Below are positions 17,009-26,509 of a DNA stretch of 64,000 nucleotides, in pieces (positions within the stretch are counted from its first letter, which is position 1; each line of letters begins with the position of its first letter). The DNA comes from Acidovorax sp. sic0104. GTDB lineage: Bacteria > Pseudomonadota > Gammaproteobacteria > Burkholderiales > Burkholderiaceae_C. The notes beneath the pieces are model-generated. The model was not told the origin of the DNA and did no database searches. It saw only the letters and a list, made by a program, of their open reading frames with translations. The DNA lies in the NCBI RefSeq assembly GCF_019219095.1, contig NZ_JAHUWH010000001.1, positions 682,001 through 746,000 on the forward strand. Reading direction: 5' to 3'. The translations under genes were made by a program, and so were the position numbers.

Positions 17009-17989
17009 CTAATGCCCCCCTGCCTTGCTCACGCGCAGGCGCGGGTCCACGGCAAAGTACAGCAGGTCGACCACCAGGTTGATCACCACGAAAATGAGGG
17101 CGATCAGGCACAGGTAGGCGGCCATCACGGGGATGTCGGCGAACGTGACGGCCTGAATGAACAACAGGCCCATGCCGGGCCACTGGAACACGGTCTCGGT
17201 GATGATGGCAAACGCGATCAGGCCGCCGAGCTGCAGGCCGGTGATGGTCATCACGGGCACCAGCGTGTTCTTGAGCGCATGGCCGAAGTGGATGGCGCGG
17301 TTGGACAGGCCACGGGCGCGCGCGAACTTGATGTAGTCGGTGCGCAGCACCTCCAGCATCTCGGCGCGCACCAGCCGCATGATCAGCGTGAGCTGGAATA
17401 TCGCCAGCGTGATGGCGGGCAGTGTGATGTGGTGCCAGCCCTTGGCCTTGAGCAGGCCCGTGCTCCACCATCCCAGTTGCACCACTTCGCCCCGGCCGAA
17501 GCTCGGGAACCAGCCCAGCGTGACCGCGAACACCAGGATCAGCAGAATGCCGATGAGGAAGGTCGGCAACGACACACCCAGCAGCGACAGCGTCATGAAC
17601 AGCTGGCTGGTGAAGGTGCCGCGCTTGAGCGCCGCGTACACGCCCATGGGCACGCCGAGGGCGAGCGCCATTACGGCAGCCACGAGCGCCAGCTCCAGCG
17701 TCGCCGGAAAGCGCTCTGCGATGAGGCGGGAGACCTTGGCGCCCTGGCGCAGGCTCAGGCCGAATTCGCCTTGCGCCGCGTTCACGAGGAAGTGCCAGAA
17801 CTGCACGAAGAAGGGCTTGTCCAGGCCCAAGGAAGCACGCAGCTCCCGGATCTGTTCAGCGGTGGCATCCTGTCCCAGCAGAAACACCACGGGATCGCCC
17901 ACATACTGGAACAGCATGAAGGAGATGAAGGCCACCGTGACCATGACAATCACAGCCTGGATCAGGCGGCGCAATATAAAGGCAAGCAT
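17009..17989 (-). CDS. Peptide-type ABC permease (OppB/DppB type)
   Basis: 326 residues, six membrane helices. The subunit hallmarks are LRRLIQAVIVMVTVAFISFMLF trimmed to its start at residue 6, GDPVVFLLGQDATAEQIRELR, and the EAA loop KFARARGLSNRAIHFGHALK. ATG 17989 (MLAFILRRL) gives the normal short cytoplasmic N-terminus; the longer frame adds 23 unsupported residues. It is separated from the upstream binding-protein gene by a perfect hairpin terminator (18081-18110), which would make the binding protein more abundant than the permease. Confidence 0.92.
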   Translation of the reverse strand: MLAFILRRLIQAVIVMVTVAFISFMLFQYVGDPVVFLLGQDATAEQIRELRASLGLDKPFFVQFWHFLVNAAQGEFGLSLRQGAKVSRLIAERFPATLELALVAAVMALALGVPMGVYAALKRGTFTSQLFMTLSLLGVSLPTFLIGILLILVFAVTLGWFPSFGRGEVVQLGWWSTGLLKAKGWHHITLPAITLAIFQLTLIMRLVRAEMLEVLRTDYIKFARARGLSNRAIHFGHALKNTLVPVMTITGLQLGGLIAFAIITETVFQWPGMGLLFIQAVTFADIPVMAAYLCLIALIFVVINLVVDLLYFAVDPRLRVSKAGGH

Positions 17990-18080
17990 CGGGAAGTCGA
18001 GTGAGTGTTCGATAGGGACGCCGCAGCCACTTTTGATGGCAGGGGCGCCGGTTGGCAATACGTCGTCAAACTAAACCAAA

Positions 18081-18110
18081 GAGAGCAAGGGCCTTGGGGC
18101 CCTTGCTCTC
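18081..18110 (-). terminator. Intra-operon hairpin after the first binding protein gene
   Basis: GAGAGCAAGGGCC - TTGG - GGCCCTTGCTCTC is a perfect 13-bp stem. On the minus strand it is followed by TTTGGTTTAGTTTG. It lies 17 nt after the binding-protein stop and before the permease gene, the classic place for partial termination or mRNA 3'-end protection in ABC operons. Confidence 0.8.
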
Positions 18111-18127
18111 AGTGTGTCGAGAATAAA

Positions 18128-19708
18128 TCAGTTCACCTTGACCGTACGCATGTCCACGCGGTTATCGGCACGGTGGACGAGCTCCACGTTCTTCTTCATG
18201 GCCCATGGGATCACCTGGTCATGCAACGGGAGGTGCGAGACCGTGTCGTTGGACAGTTGCAGCGCCTCGGTCAACATGCGGGTGCGCACGGGTGCATCCG
18301 TCTCGGCCTTGATACGGTCGACCAGATAGTCCATGCGCTGGTTGCTGTAGCGGCCCACGTTGTAGTTGCCGTCGCCGCCCTGGCCCACCGACCGCGTGAG
18401 CGATTGCAGGCTGTACAGCGCGTCGAACGTTGGCACGCCCCAGCCCAGCATGTAGATGCTGGCTTCGTAGCGCTGGATCATCGGGAAGTAATTCACCAGC
18501 GGCAGCGTGCGCAGCTTGGCCTTCACGCCCACGCGCGACCACATGGCGGTCACGGCCTGGCAGATGGCTTCGTCGTTGATGTAGCGGTTGTTCGGGCACG
18601 CGAAGTCCACTTCGAAGCCATCGGGGTAGCCGGCTTCAGCCAGCAGCTTCTTGGAAGCTTCGACGCTGTACGGGAAGCGCTTGCCCACGGCTTCGGTGTA
18701 GCCCGCTACCTGGGGTGCCACGATGGTGCCCGTGGGCTTGCCCAGACCACGCATGATGTTGCGCGAAATGGTTTCGGCATCGATGGCCTGGTACAGAGCC
18801 TTGCGCACGCGCACATCCTTGAGCGGATTCTTGCCCTTGATGTTGGAGCCTGGCAGCTCTTCGCGGAACTGGTCCATACCCAGGAAGATCGTGCGGTTCT
18901 CGACGCCGTCGATCACCTTGAGGTCTGGGCTGGCGCGCAGGCGGCCCAGATCCTGCGGTGTGGGGTCCAGCACCATGTCGACTTCACCCGAAATCAACGC
19001 AGCGATACGCGTCGCATTGGACTTGATCGGCGTGTAGGTGATTTCGGTCACGTTACCGTCCATCTTGCCCCACCAGTTGGGATTGCGCTTGAACACCATC
19101 TTCACGTCCGGCTGCCACGAGTCCAGCGTGTAGGGGCCGGTGCCCATGGCATTGCGGTGGGCGAAGTTTTCGTCCGAGCCCTTGATGTCCTTGGGCTCGA
19201 CCGACTTGTTCTTTTCAGCCCAGGCCTTGCTCATGATGCGCAGCTCGGTCATCTGGCGCAGCAGCACGGGGTTGGGGGCCGACAGGATCACGTCGAAGGT
19301 CTGCGCGTCCACCTTGTTGACCTTGCTGATGCCCTGCACGTAAGGGGTGAAGTTCGAGGTCTTCGCCATCGCGCGCTGGATCGAGTACACCGCGTCGTCG
19401 GTGGTCAGGGCCGAACCATCATGGAACTTGACGCCCTGGCGCAGCGTGAAACGCACCTGAGTGGGGCTCACTTCCTTCCACGAGGTGGCCAGGACAGGCT
19501 CCACATCAAAAGTCTTGCTGTTGTAGTAAACCAGACTTTCGTACACGTTCGCGTGAATGCCGTTTTGCAGCGCATTGTTCTGGGAATGGATGTCCCAGGT
19601 CGCGATTTCTCCCTGACTTGCCCATTTGAATGGCTTGGCTTGCACAACTGGCGTGGCCAGCATGGCTGCAGCTGCGGCCACCGACAAAAGACTGTATTTG
19701 AGTTTCAT
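18128..19708 (-). CDS. Peptide-type ABC substrate-binding protein 2 (family 5), first gene of operon
   Basis: 526 residues with signal peptide MKLKYSLLSVAAAAAML...VQA. Family 5 landmarks are YESLVYYNSKTFDVEPVLATSW, FTLRQGVKFHDGSALTTDDAVYS, AMGTGPYTL, IFLGMDQFREELPG and CPNNRYINDEAICQ. It is a paralogue of the binding protein at 13926-15509. ATG 19708 follows AGAGGG by 5 nt. It is the promoter-proximal gene of the seven-gene operon (binding protein, OppB, amidohydrolase, binding protein, OppC, OppD, OppF). A palindrome at 19731-19746 lies just upstream. Confidence 0.92.
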   Translation of the reverse strand: MKLKYSLLSVAAAAAMLATPVVQAKPFKWASQGEIATWDIHSQNNALQNGIHANVYESLVYYNSKTFDVEPVLATSWKEVSPTQVRFTLRQGVKFHDGSALTTDDAVYSIQRAMAKTSNFTPYVQGISKVNKVDAQTFDVILSAPNPVLLRQMTELRIMSKAWAEKNKSVEPKDIKGSDENFAHRNAMGTGPYTLDSWQPDVKMVFKRNPNWWGKMDGNVTEITYTPIKSNATRIAALISGEVDMVLDPTPQDLGRLRASPDLKVIDGVENRTIFLGMDQFREELPGSNIKGKNPLKDVRVRKALYQAIDAETISRNIMRGLGKPTGTIVAPQVAGYTEAVGKRFPYSVEASKKLLAEAGYPDGFEVDFACPNNRYINDEAICQAVTAMWSRVGVKAKLRTLPLVNYFPMIQRYEASIYMLGWGVPTFDALYSLQSLTRSVGQGGDGNYNVGRYSNQRMDYLVDRIKAETDAPVRTRMLTEALQLSNDTVSHLPLHDQVIPWAMKKNVELVHRADNRVDMRTVKVN

Positions 19709-19730
19709 GGAACCCTCTGTATTTAAAAGT

Positions 19731-19746
19731 TTTACTATGCAGTAAA
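19731..19746. promoter_or_regulatory. Palindrome in the ABC operon leader
   Basis: TTTACT-ATGC-AGTAAA is a perfect 6-4-6 inverted repeat 22-38 nt upstream of the first binding-protein start. On the minus strand it overlaps a possible promoter (TTGGCT, 18 nt, CATAGT), so it could be an operator. Promoter and function are inference. Confidence 0.35.
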
Positions 19747-20404
19747 GGTTGCTCTATAGCCAACGGGAAATCCCTGAATCCCGGGCGTACCGAAGGGCCT
19801 ATGAGAGCCGCTTGAACTGGCAGCGCATGCAAGGTTGGTGCCAGACGGCAATGATTTGGCAGAACTACGTGCCAAAGATAGAACAACATTCGCCGGTCGC
19901 GGCGCAAGAAAATTTGGTTTGACTAGCCTGTCTTGCTCAAGTCCATGTGCACGGAGTTACCTAGGGACCCCTCGCACAAATCATCGCGCCGTTTGCACCC
20001 GAGAGCTCGGGCCATCTGCCGCGTTGCACATGCTCGCAATAGCTACGGCTATTACTGGGTTTTGCGCCTTGCAGTCCCTGCCCATCCGCAGCGCACACCT
20101 GGCAACTCGGTTCATGCAGAGAATCCCCAGCGGCTTGGTGGCGGGCATGAACATCACTGCGTGTGAATCACGCTCCGGATCGACACCCTGACTGAATATG
20201 AATATTGAAAATCAGTCGGACCGCACCTTCGGGCTCGACCTTGCCCCCCAGCAGATGGCGCAAAGACGCGCATGCGCCCTACCCCACGACGGACCAGGCG
20301 ATTCGGAGATGGCCGATCGCAAGCCCTGATAACCCGTGCAGCCAGCCAAAGACATAGAACCCCTGGGCAGCAGTCTTCCATCGGTACAGGCAATTCAGCA
20401 GGCC
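19747..20404. other. Long gene-free stretch upstream of the ABC operon
   Basis: About 660 nt without a convincing gene in any frame; short open frames here lack homology, ribosome sites and normal codon use, and base composition is lower in GC than the flanks. Visible structure: AATAGC-TACG-GCTATT hairpin at 20038-20053 and GACTGA ... TCAGTC arms at 20190-20217. It may hold distal promoter or regulator sites for the peptide ABC operon or a decayed gene. Confidence 0.4.
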
Positions 20405-20408
20405 AAAA

Positions 20409-20432
20409 AAAAGCCACCCGAAGGTGGCTTTT
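20409..20432 (-). terminator. Intrinsic terminator of the porin gene
   Basis: AAAAGCCACC - CGAA - GGTGGCTTTT is a perfect 10-bp stem with a stable tetraloop. On the minus strand it runs into eight Ts and lies about 45 nt past the porin stop. A strong terminator fits a highly expressed gene. Confidence 0.9.
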
Positions 20433-20475
20433 CTTTTGCTTTGATATCTCAACTGGCCATAAGCCAGTTTTGATA

Positions 20476-21522
20476 TTAGAAGCTGTGACGGATACCGAAG
20501 TCGTAACCGTTGGAGTTGTCGCCAGCAGCAGTCACGGAGCCGTTCAGGGACTGAGCGGAACCGTTCTTGTTGCTCACGTGAGCGTACGTAGCGTACAGAG
20601 CCGTGCGCTTGGACAGGTTGTGCACGTAGCCCAGAGCGATCTTGTTGGCACGTGGATCTGCACCGACGGTGTCGATCTTGTAGGTGGAGTAAGCCAGACG
20701 AACTTCGCCTGCGCCCACTGGCACCAGACCACCGATCAGGAAGCCCTTGCCGTCAGCACCGCCGCTGATCTTGTCTTGGTTGTAGTGAGCCAGGATCTTG
20801 GCCACGCCCAGGTCGTATTGACCGCCCAGGTTCCAGGACTTGATGTTGCCGGTCAGGTACTTCGTTTGCGAAGCGGCCAGAGCGACGTTGATGGGGCCGT
20901 TAGCGTAACCAACGCGAGCTGCCAGGCCGTTGCCGTCCTTCTTGTTGGCAACATTGCTGTTGTTCTCACCCAGGTAGTACTGAGCTTGGCCGTAGAAACC
21001 GCCCAGGTTGCCAGGCAGGAAGTAGCCGATGGCGTTAGAAGCGCGGGTGTTGGTAGGGCCACCCAGGTTGGAGTTCTGGGTTTGGGTCGTGCCCACGCCG
21101 TTCGTGCCGAACGGATCGAACACGGTCAGGTTCCAGAATTGGGGGGTGTAGTCACGGCCCAGACGCACTTCACCGAAGCCGCCGTTCAGGCTGACCGTCG
21201 AACGACGGTTGAACACCAGGCCGCCGCCGGTGCTGGTAGCTGCTTGGTTGTTGGTGTTGGTAACGCCGCCAGTGCCGTTGTCGTTGTTCAGACCAGCTTC
21301 CAGCCAGAAGGAAGCAGACAGACCGCCACCCAGATCTTCAACGCCGCGGAAACCCAGACGGCTGCTGTTGTAGCCGGAGTTCGTCAGTTGCGACTTGTTA
21401 GAGACGCTACCGGAACCGTAGGCGTAGGTTGCATCAACCACGCCGAACAGGGTCACGGAAGATTGAGCCATTGCAGCGCCGGAAGCAGCCAGCACAGCCA
21501 GGGCAATCAGGGATTTTTTCAT
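20476..21522 (-). CDS. General porin, Omp32-like (Gram-negative porin family 4)
   Basis: 348 residues forming a 16-strand outer-membrane barrel. Signal peptide MKKSLIALAVLAASGAAMAQ is followed by SSVTLFGVVDATYAYGSG, the characteristic start of betaproteobacterial Omp32/OmpC-like porins. The family marker RLGFRGVEDLGGGL and the terminal aromatic (IRHSF, ending in phenylalanine) needed for barrel assembly are present. Codon use is strongly biased to major codons, as expected for an abundant protein. It stands alone: strong terminator downstream, and the divergent coq7 gene on the other side. Omp32 of Delftia is anion-selective; that is family knowledge. Confidence 0.95.
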   Translation of the reverse strand: MKKSLIALAVLAASGAAMAQSSVTLFGVVDATYAYGSGSVSNKSQLTNSGYNSSRLGFRGVEDLGGGLSASFWLEAGLNNDNGTGGVTNTNNQAATSTGGGLVFNRRSTVSLNGGFGEVRLGRDYTPQFWNLTVFDPFGTNGVGTTQTQNSNLGGPTNTRASNAIGYFLPGNLGGFYGQAQYYLGENNSNVANKKDGNGLAARVGYANGPINVALAASQTKYLTGNIKSWNLGGQYDLGVAKILAHYNQDKISGGADGKGFLIGGLVPVGAGEVRLAYSTYKIDTVGADPRANKIALGYVHNLSKRTALYATYAHVSNKNGSAQSLNGSVTAAGDNSNGYDFGIRHSF

Positions 21523-21837
21523 TGCGAGTTACTCCAAGGTTAAACATAGGGCGCCGGTACGGGGGGTCTATGGTGAATGCACCTGCACAGTCCCGCCGGT
21601 TCCCCGGGCCAACCTCCTGGTGGGGAAGTTGCTCTTATTGCACCAGACCCGGCCCGGTTTCGCAAAGGAATTCACCCACAATCGGCCTGAAAGGGGAAAT
21701 CCGTTGCAGTGTTGCAACATTTAAGTGCGCACCGGCAAAATGGCTTCTTCACCCTGCGGAGAGCCCTAAAACAAGGGCGCCGACGTGTATCCGTATGCAA
21801 CTTGTGTTTCCGCGCCCTTGCCATCCTGAAAGCGACC
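21523..21837. other. Divergent upstream region of porin and coq7
   Basis: 315 nt without a gene. It holds the porin ribosome site (TTGGAG about 10 nt before ATG 21522) and the leader of coq7. A repeated GTTGCAGTGTTGCAAC motif near 21702-21717 has partial symmetry. No promoter stands out clearly enough to be called. Confidence 0.4.
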
Positions 21838-22455
21838 ATGGATTCTTTGCTAACTGCCGCTGACAACGCCTTGCGGACACTGTTCGCCACCCCTCGCGCC
21901 AGCACGCCCACCCCGGCTCAGGGGATGGCGGAGCCGGACCTTGCGCCCGCGCAAAGGCGGCTGGCCGGAGCGCTGATGCGCGTCAACCACGTGGGAGAGG
22001 TCTGCGCACAGGCTCTCTACACAGCCCAGGCGGCGGTGACGCGCGACCCAGACCTGCGCGCGCACCTGCTTGAAGCCGCCCGCGAAGAAACCGATCATCT
22101 GGCATGGACCCGCCAGCGCCTGGATGCCCTGGATTCGCGGCCCAGCCTGCTCAACCCCCTATGGTTCGCAGGGGCGTTCGCGCTCGGCCTGGTGGCCGCC
22201 AAGGTCAGCGACAGGGCGAGCCTGGGCTTCGTGGCAGAAACCGAAAGACAGGTCGCGGCGCATCTGGCCAGCCATTTGACCCGGCTTCCTGAACAAGACC
22301 TTCCGTCACGGGCCGTCGTGGCGCGGATGAAGGAAGACGAGGAGCGCCACGCCGTGCAAGCCCGCGCCTCGGGGGCCATGGAACTGCCCCTGGCGGCCCG
22401 CTCCGCCATGAGGGCGGCAGCGAAAGTGATGACCACCACCGCCCATCACATCTGA
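21838..22455 (+). CDS. coq7: Ubiquinone biosynthesis hydroxylase Coq7/UbiF-type di-iron protein
   Basis: 205 residues. Coq7 hydroxylates the demethoxy-ubiquinol ring in aerobic ubiquinone synthesis. Di-iron ligands can be placed in two helix repeats: [12 protein letters not shown] (first Glu) with EETDHLAW (E-x-x-H type), and ERQVAAHL with MKEDEERHA. Length fits the short bacterial form. The ATG at 21838 gives a 36-residue variable leader before [13 protein letters not shown]; no nearer start is better. Gene neighbours are unrelated, as is usual for coq7 in betaproteobacteria. Confidence 0.93.
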   Translation: MDSLLTAADNALRTLFATPRASTPTPAQGMAEPDLAPAQRRLAGALMRVNHVGEVCAQALYTAQAAVTRDPDLRAHLLEAAREETDHLAWTRQRLDALDSRPSLLNPLWFAGAFALGLVAAKVSDRASLGFVAETERQVAAHLASHLTRLPEQDLPSRAVVARMKEDEERHAVQARASGAMELPLAARSAMRAAAKVMTTTAHHI

Positions 22456-22541
22456 GCCGCCACAGCCCGCACCGGCCTGGTGCGGTGCCAGAGCACCCCT
22501 CAGCCCCCCCGCCACCAGCGGCGCGATGGCTGCGCCCTGAA

Positions 22542-22991
22542 TCAGGCCTCCAGCACCTCGAACCCCGTCGTGATTTCCGCGGTCTTGCCCAGCATGATGC
22601 TGGCCGAGCAGTACTTGTCGTGGCTCATCGCGATGGCGCGCTCCACCGCAGCGGCGGGAATGCCTTTGCCCGTTACCGTGAAGTGCATGTGGATCTTGGT
22701 GAATACCTTGGGGTCGGTCTGCGCACGTTCGGTAGTCAGCTTGACGCTGCAGCCGCGCACGTCGTGGCGGCCACGCTTGAGGATCAGCACCACGTCGTAG
22801 GCCGTGCAGCCGCCTGTGCCGGCCAGCACGGTTTCCATGGGACGGGGTGCCAGGTTCTGGCCGCCGTTGGCCGGGTTGGTGGCATCGGGCGCGCCGTCCA
22901 TGGTCAGGACGTGGCCACTGCCGGTCTCTGCGACAAAGCCCATGCCCGAGCGGGTTCCTGCGCCGCCGGTCCAGCTGACTGTGCATTCCAT
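22542..22991 (-). CDS. OsmC family protein (peroxiredoxin-like)
   Basis: 149 residues matching the OsmC/Ohr fold, YhfA/redox subgroup. The family cysteines are visible: the first in GTGGCTAYDVV, the second in DKYCSASIML. OsmC proteins reduce organic hydroperoxides with such a cysteine pair; the YhfA subgroup is less well defined. ATG 22991 (MECTVSWTGGAG) has AAGGAG about 9 nt upstream and removes 29 unsupported residues of the longer frame. It is convergent with coq7 across an 86-nt gap and divergent from the small RNA candidate and ilvA. Confidence 0.9.
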   Translation of the reverse strand: MECTVSWTGGAGTRSGMGFVAETGSGHVLTMDGAPDATNPANGGQNLAPRPMETVLAGTGGCTAYDVVLILKRGRHDVRGCSVKLTTERAQTDPKVFTKIHMHFTVTGKGIPAAAVERAIAMSHDKYCSASIMLGKTAEITTGFEVLEA

Positions 22992-23180
22992 TGATGTCTC
23001 TCCTTGATGACGTGGTTTTTTTCGCACGGATTGAACCGGCGACCGAAATTTGGTGCAGATTTTGCTGCATCGCAACAAGTCTCGCGGTAAACTTCAGGAC
23101 ATGCGCTGCTTTTTCGGTGATTGCTGAAAAGGCAGACGGCACGGCCCCTGATGCGCGAGCGCGTCACCTGCCAGCCACGC

Positions 23181-23250
23181 ACCGATTGTCTCCTCCATCT
23201 CCTCAAAGGATGGATTCAGCCCCAGGCCTCACGGCCCGGGGCTTTTTTTT
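23181..23250 (+). ncRNA. Candidate small RNA with orphan terminator upstream of ilvA
   Basis: No plus-strand gene lies between coq7 (ends 22455) and the clear intrinsic terminator at 23218-23250, so the terminator must end an RNA of its own or an ilvA leader. Just before it is a CU-rich stretch TGTCTCCTCCATCTCCTC (anti-Shine-Dalgarno-like), part of which folds as TCCATC - 9 nt - GATGGA. Two hairpins, a CCUCC motif and a U8 tail are features of Hfq-type bacterial small RNAs. A weak promoter may lie near 23060-23095 but was not assigned. An alternative is an attenuator of ilvA. Confidence 0.4.
23218..23250 (+). terminator. Strong intrinsic terminator 100 nt before ilvA
   Basis: AGCCCC-A-GGCC - TCAC - GGCC-C-GGGGCT forms a 10-bp stem with one mismatch, followed directly by eight Ts (23243-23250). 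It works only on the plus strand. It lies about 100 nt before the ilvA start and after no plus-strand coding gene. Confidence 0.85.
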
Positions 23251-23349
23251 GGCTGGCCGGACCTGGCGCACAGCCTCAACCCCCCTGAAACACGCAGCCC
23301 CTATGATGTGGACCCCGCCGACCGGCGGCGGACCACTGCCTGCCCTGCC

Positions 23350-24912
<1,563 letters not shown>

Positions 24913-24917
24913 TGCAC

Positions 24918-24974
24918 AAAATAGCCGCTGCCGCTTGATGTACATGCGCTAGCAGCTATACAAACAATAGCAAT
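24918..24974. repeat. ATAGC/GCTAT dispersed repeat, copy 3
   Basis: AAAATAGCCGCTGCCGCTTG ... GCGCTAGCAGCTATACAAACAATAGCAATC matches the copy at 4137 in order and length; the inner palindrome is partly decayed. It fills most of the gap between ilvA and cobS. Confidence 0.75.
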
Positions 24975-24999
24975 CGGCTTTCCATCCGCCACGCACGCC

Positions 25000-25806
25000 A
25001 TGCAAGCCCTGCGCCACTACCTGCTGGCCGTGCAGTTCTTCACCCGCATTCCGGTCACCGGCCGGCTGGCCGACTGGGTGGGCTTCAGCCCCGCCATGCT
25101 GCGCGCCAGCGCGGCGCACTTCCCGGGCATCGGGTGGCTGGCGGCGGCGCTGTCTGTGGCGGTGTTCTCGGCATTGCACTGGGCGCTCGCACCCAGCGCC
25201 TGGGCACCAGCCGTGGCGGCTGTGTTCTGCACCATCGCCACCGTGCTGATGACCGGCGGCTTCCATGAAGACGGGCTGGCCGACGTGGCCGACGGCCTGG
25301 GTGGCAGTGCCGACCGGGAGCGCGCGCTCGACATCATGAAAGACTCGCGCATCGGGGCCTACGGCGCCATGGCGCTGGTGCTGGCGCTGCTCGCCAAGCT
25401 GAGCCTGTTGTCGCTGCTGGGCGCCCACAGTCTGCCGGCCGCCGTGTCGGCCTTGGTGGGCGCGCACGTGCTGTCGCGCCTGTGGCCGCTGTTCATCGTG
25501 CGCAGCCTGCCGCATGTGGGCGATACGGCCCGCTCCAAGAGCAAGCCGCTGGCCGACCAGATCTCGGGCGGCGCCCTGGCCGCTGCCATGGCATGGTGCC
25601 TGGTGCCGCTGGCGCTGGTGGCATATGCCCAGCCGGCGCTCTATCTGATGGCCTCCGTGGCTGCCAGCGGCCTGGCGGCGGCCTGGATGGCGCGCTGGTT
25701 TGCGCGCCGGCTGCAGGGCTTTACCGGCGACTGCCTGGGCGCCACGCAGCAGGTCAGCGAAATAGGCTTTTATCTGGGCGCAGCGCTGGCCCTGCGCTGG
25801 ATGTGA
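25000..25806 (+). CDS. cobS: Adenosylcobinamide-GDP ribazoletransferase (cobalamin synthase)
   Basis: 268 residues, integral membrane. Joins adenosylcobinamide-GDP to alpha-ribazole (or its phosphate), the last assembly step of cobalamin. Family signatures are FFTRIPV at residues 14-20, GGFHEDGLADVADGLGG at about 87-103 with acidic metal-binding residues, DSRIGAYG, and GFTGDCLGATQQ. About seven membrane helices are predicted. It overlaps the next gene (cobC-like phosphatase) by 4 nt (GTGA at 25803-25806). The other nucleotide-loop genes (cobU, cobT) are not in the window. Confidence 0.96.
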   Translation: MQALRHYLLAVQFFTRIPVTGRLADWVGFSPAMLRASAAHFPGIGWLAAALSVAVFSALHWALAPSAWAPAVAAVFCTIATVLMTGGFHEDGLADVADGLGGSADRERALDIMKDSRIGAYGAMALVLALLAKLSLLSLLGAHSLPAAVSALVGAHVLSRLWPLFIVRSLPHVGDTARSKSKPLADQISGGALAAAMAWCLVPLALVAYAQPALYLMASVAASGLAAAWMARWFARRLQGFTGDCLGATQQVSEIGFYLGAALALRWM

Positions 25807-26432
25807 AAGATCCACAGCCCGGCAGGGCCGCCGCGCCCGCTCCCCGCCTCTGGCTGGTGCGCCACGCACAGCCTCTGGTGGCACCCGGCACCTGCTACGG
25901 CGCGCTGGACGTACCTGCCGACGCCGCAGCAACACAAGCCGCGGCAGCACGCCTGGCGGCCGCCCTGCCCGCACACGCGCGGGTGCATCATTCAACGCTA
26001 CAAAGATGTGAGCTACTGGCGCACAGCCTTCAAGTGCTGCGGCCCGATCTGGCATCAAGACCCGACGCGCGCCTGGTCGAAATGGATTTTGGCGCCTGGG
26101 AAGGCCAGCCGTGGGACTCCATTGGCCGTGCGGAGATCGATGCGTGGACCGCCGACTTTGCCGGCTACCGCCCGGGCGGCGGCGACAACCTGGCATCCGT
26201 GCTGCAGCGCGTGGGCGCGGCGCTGAACGCCCATTGCAGCCATGCCGCCAGCCTTGCCGCCCATGCCCCATCAACGGGCGGCAGCCTGCCGGATGTGGTG
26301 TGGATCACGCACGCCGGGGTGATCCGCTGTGTTGCCTGGCTGCGCGCCTGTGGCAATGAACTGCCGCAGTCGCAAGAATGGCCCGTGGCAGCACCCGGCT
26401 GGGGCGAGTGGGAGACTTTGGTTCTGAGCTGA
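25803..26432 (+). CDS. cobC: Histidine phosphatase, alpha-ribazole-phosphate phosphatase-like
   Basis: 209 residues of the phosphoglycerate-mutase-like phosphatase branch. The catalytic RHA motif (LWLVRHAQPLV near residue 21), TLQRC, the acid residue in MDFGAWEGQPWDSIG, and the second histidine in VWITHAGVIRCV are all present. Start is GTG 25803, overlapping the cobS stop; no ATG lies in a sensible place. Context with cobS points to dephosphorylation of alpha-ribazole-5-phosphate or cobalamin-phosphate. A stretch at 25994-26043 resembles the dispersed ATAGC repeat at DNA level. Confidence 0.85.
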   Translation: MKDPQPGRAAAPAPRLWLVRHAQPLVAPGTCYGALDVPADAAATQAAAARLAAALPAHARVHHSTLQRCELLAHSLQVLRPDLASRPDARLVEMDFGAWEGQPWDSIGRAEIDAWTADFAGYRPGGGDNLASVLQRVGAALNAHCSHAASLAAHAPSTGGSLPDVVWITHAGVIRCVAWLRACGNELPQSQEWPVAAPGWGEWETLVLS

Positions 26433-26433
26433 G

Positions 26434-26481
26434 CTGGCGTGCCCCGGAATGCTCCAGCGGAGTGAAGGGAAGGCACGCCAG
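26434..26481 (+). terminator. Terminator after cobC, between convergent genes
   Basis: CTGGCGTGCC and GGCACGCCAG form a perfect 10-bp stem around a 28-nt loop that itself can fold (CTCC/GGAG). GGCGCTTTT follows on the plus strand. It lies 1 nt after the cobC stop and before the 3' end of gspC. Confidence 0.55.
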
Positions 26482-26509
26482 GGCGCTTTTACGCGTTATT
26501 ACACCGGCA

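Noticed and set aside
15530-18004. 824-residue open frame on the plus strand opposite the peptide ABC operon
   Set aside because: It is antisense to the amidohydrolase and permease genes, is full of His/Gln/Arg/Ala as expected for reversed high-GC codons, and has no domain or ribosome site.
19835-20191. 118-residue frame in the long gap upstream of the peptide ABC operon
   Set aside because: Codon use and composition unlike neighbours, no ribosome site and no recognisable motif; treated as non-coding.
23101-23127. Eight-codon leader peptide MRCFFGDC before ilvA
   Set aside because: The only purine-rich site is one nt from the ATG and it has no isoleucine, valine or leucine codons, so it is unlikely to be an ilv attenuator peptide.
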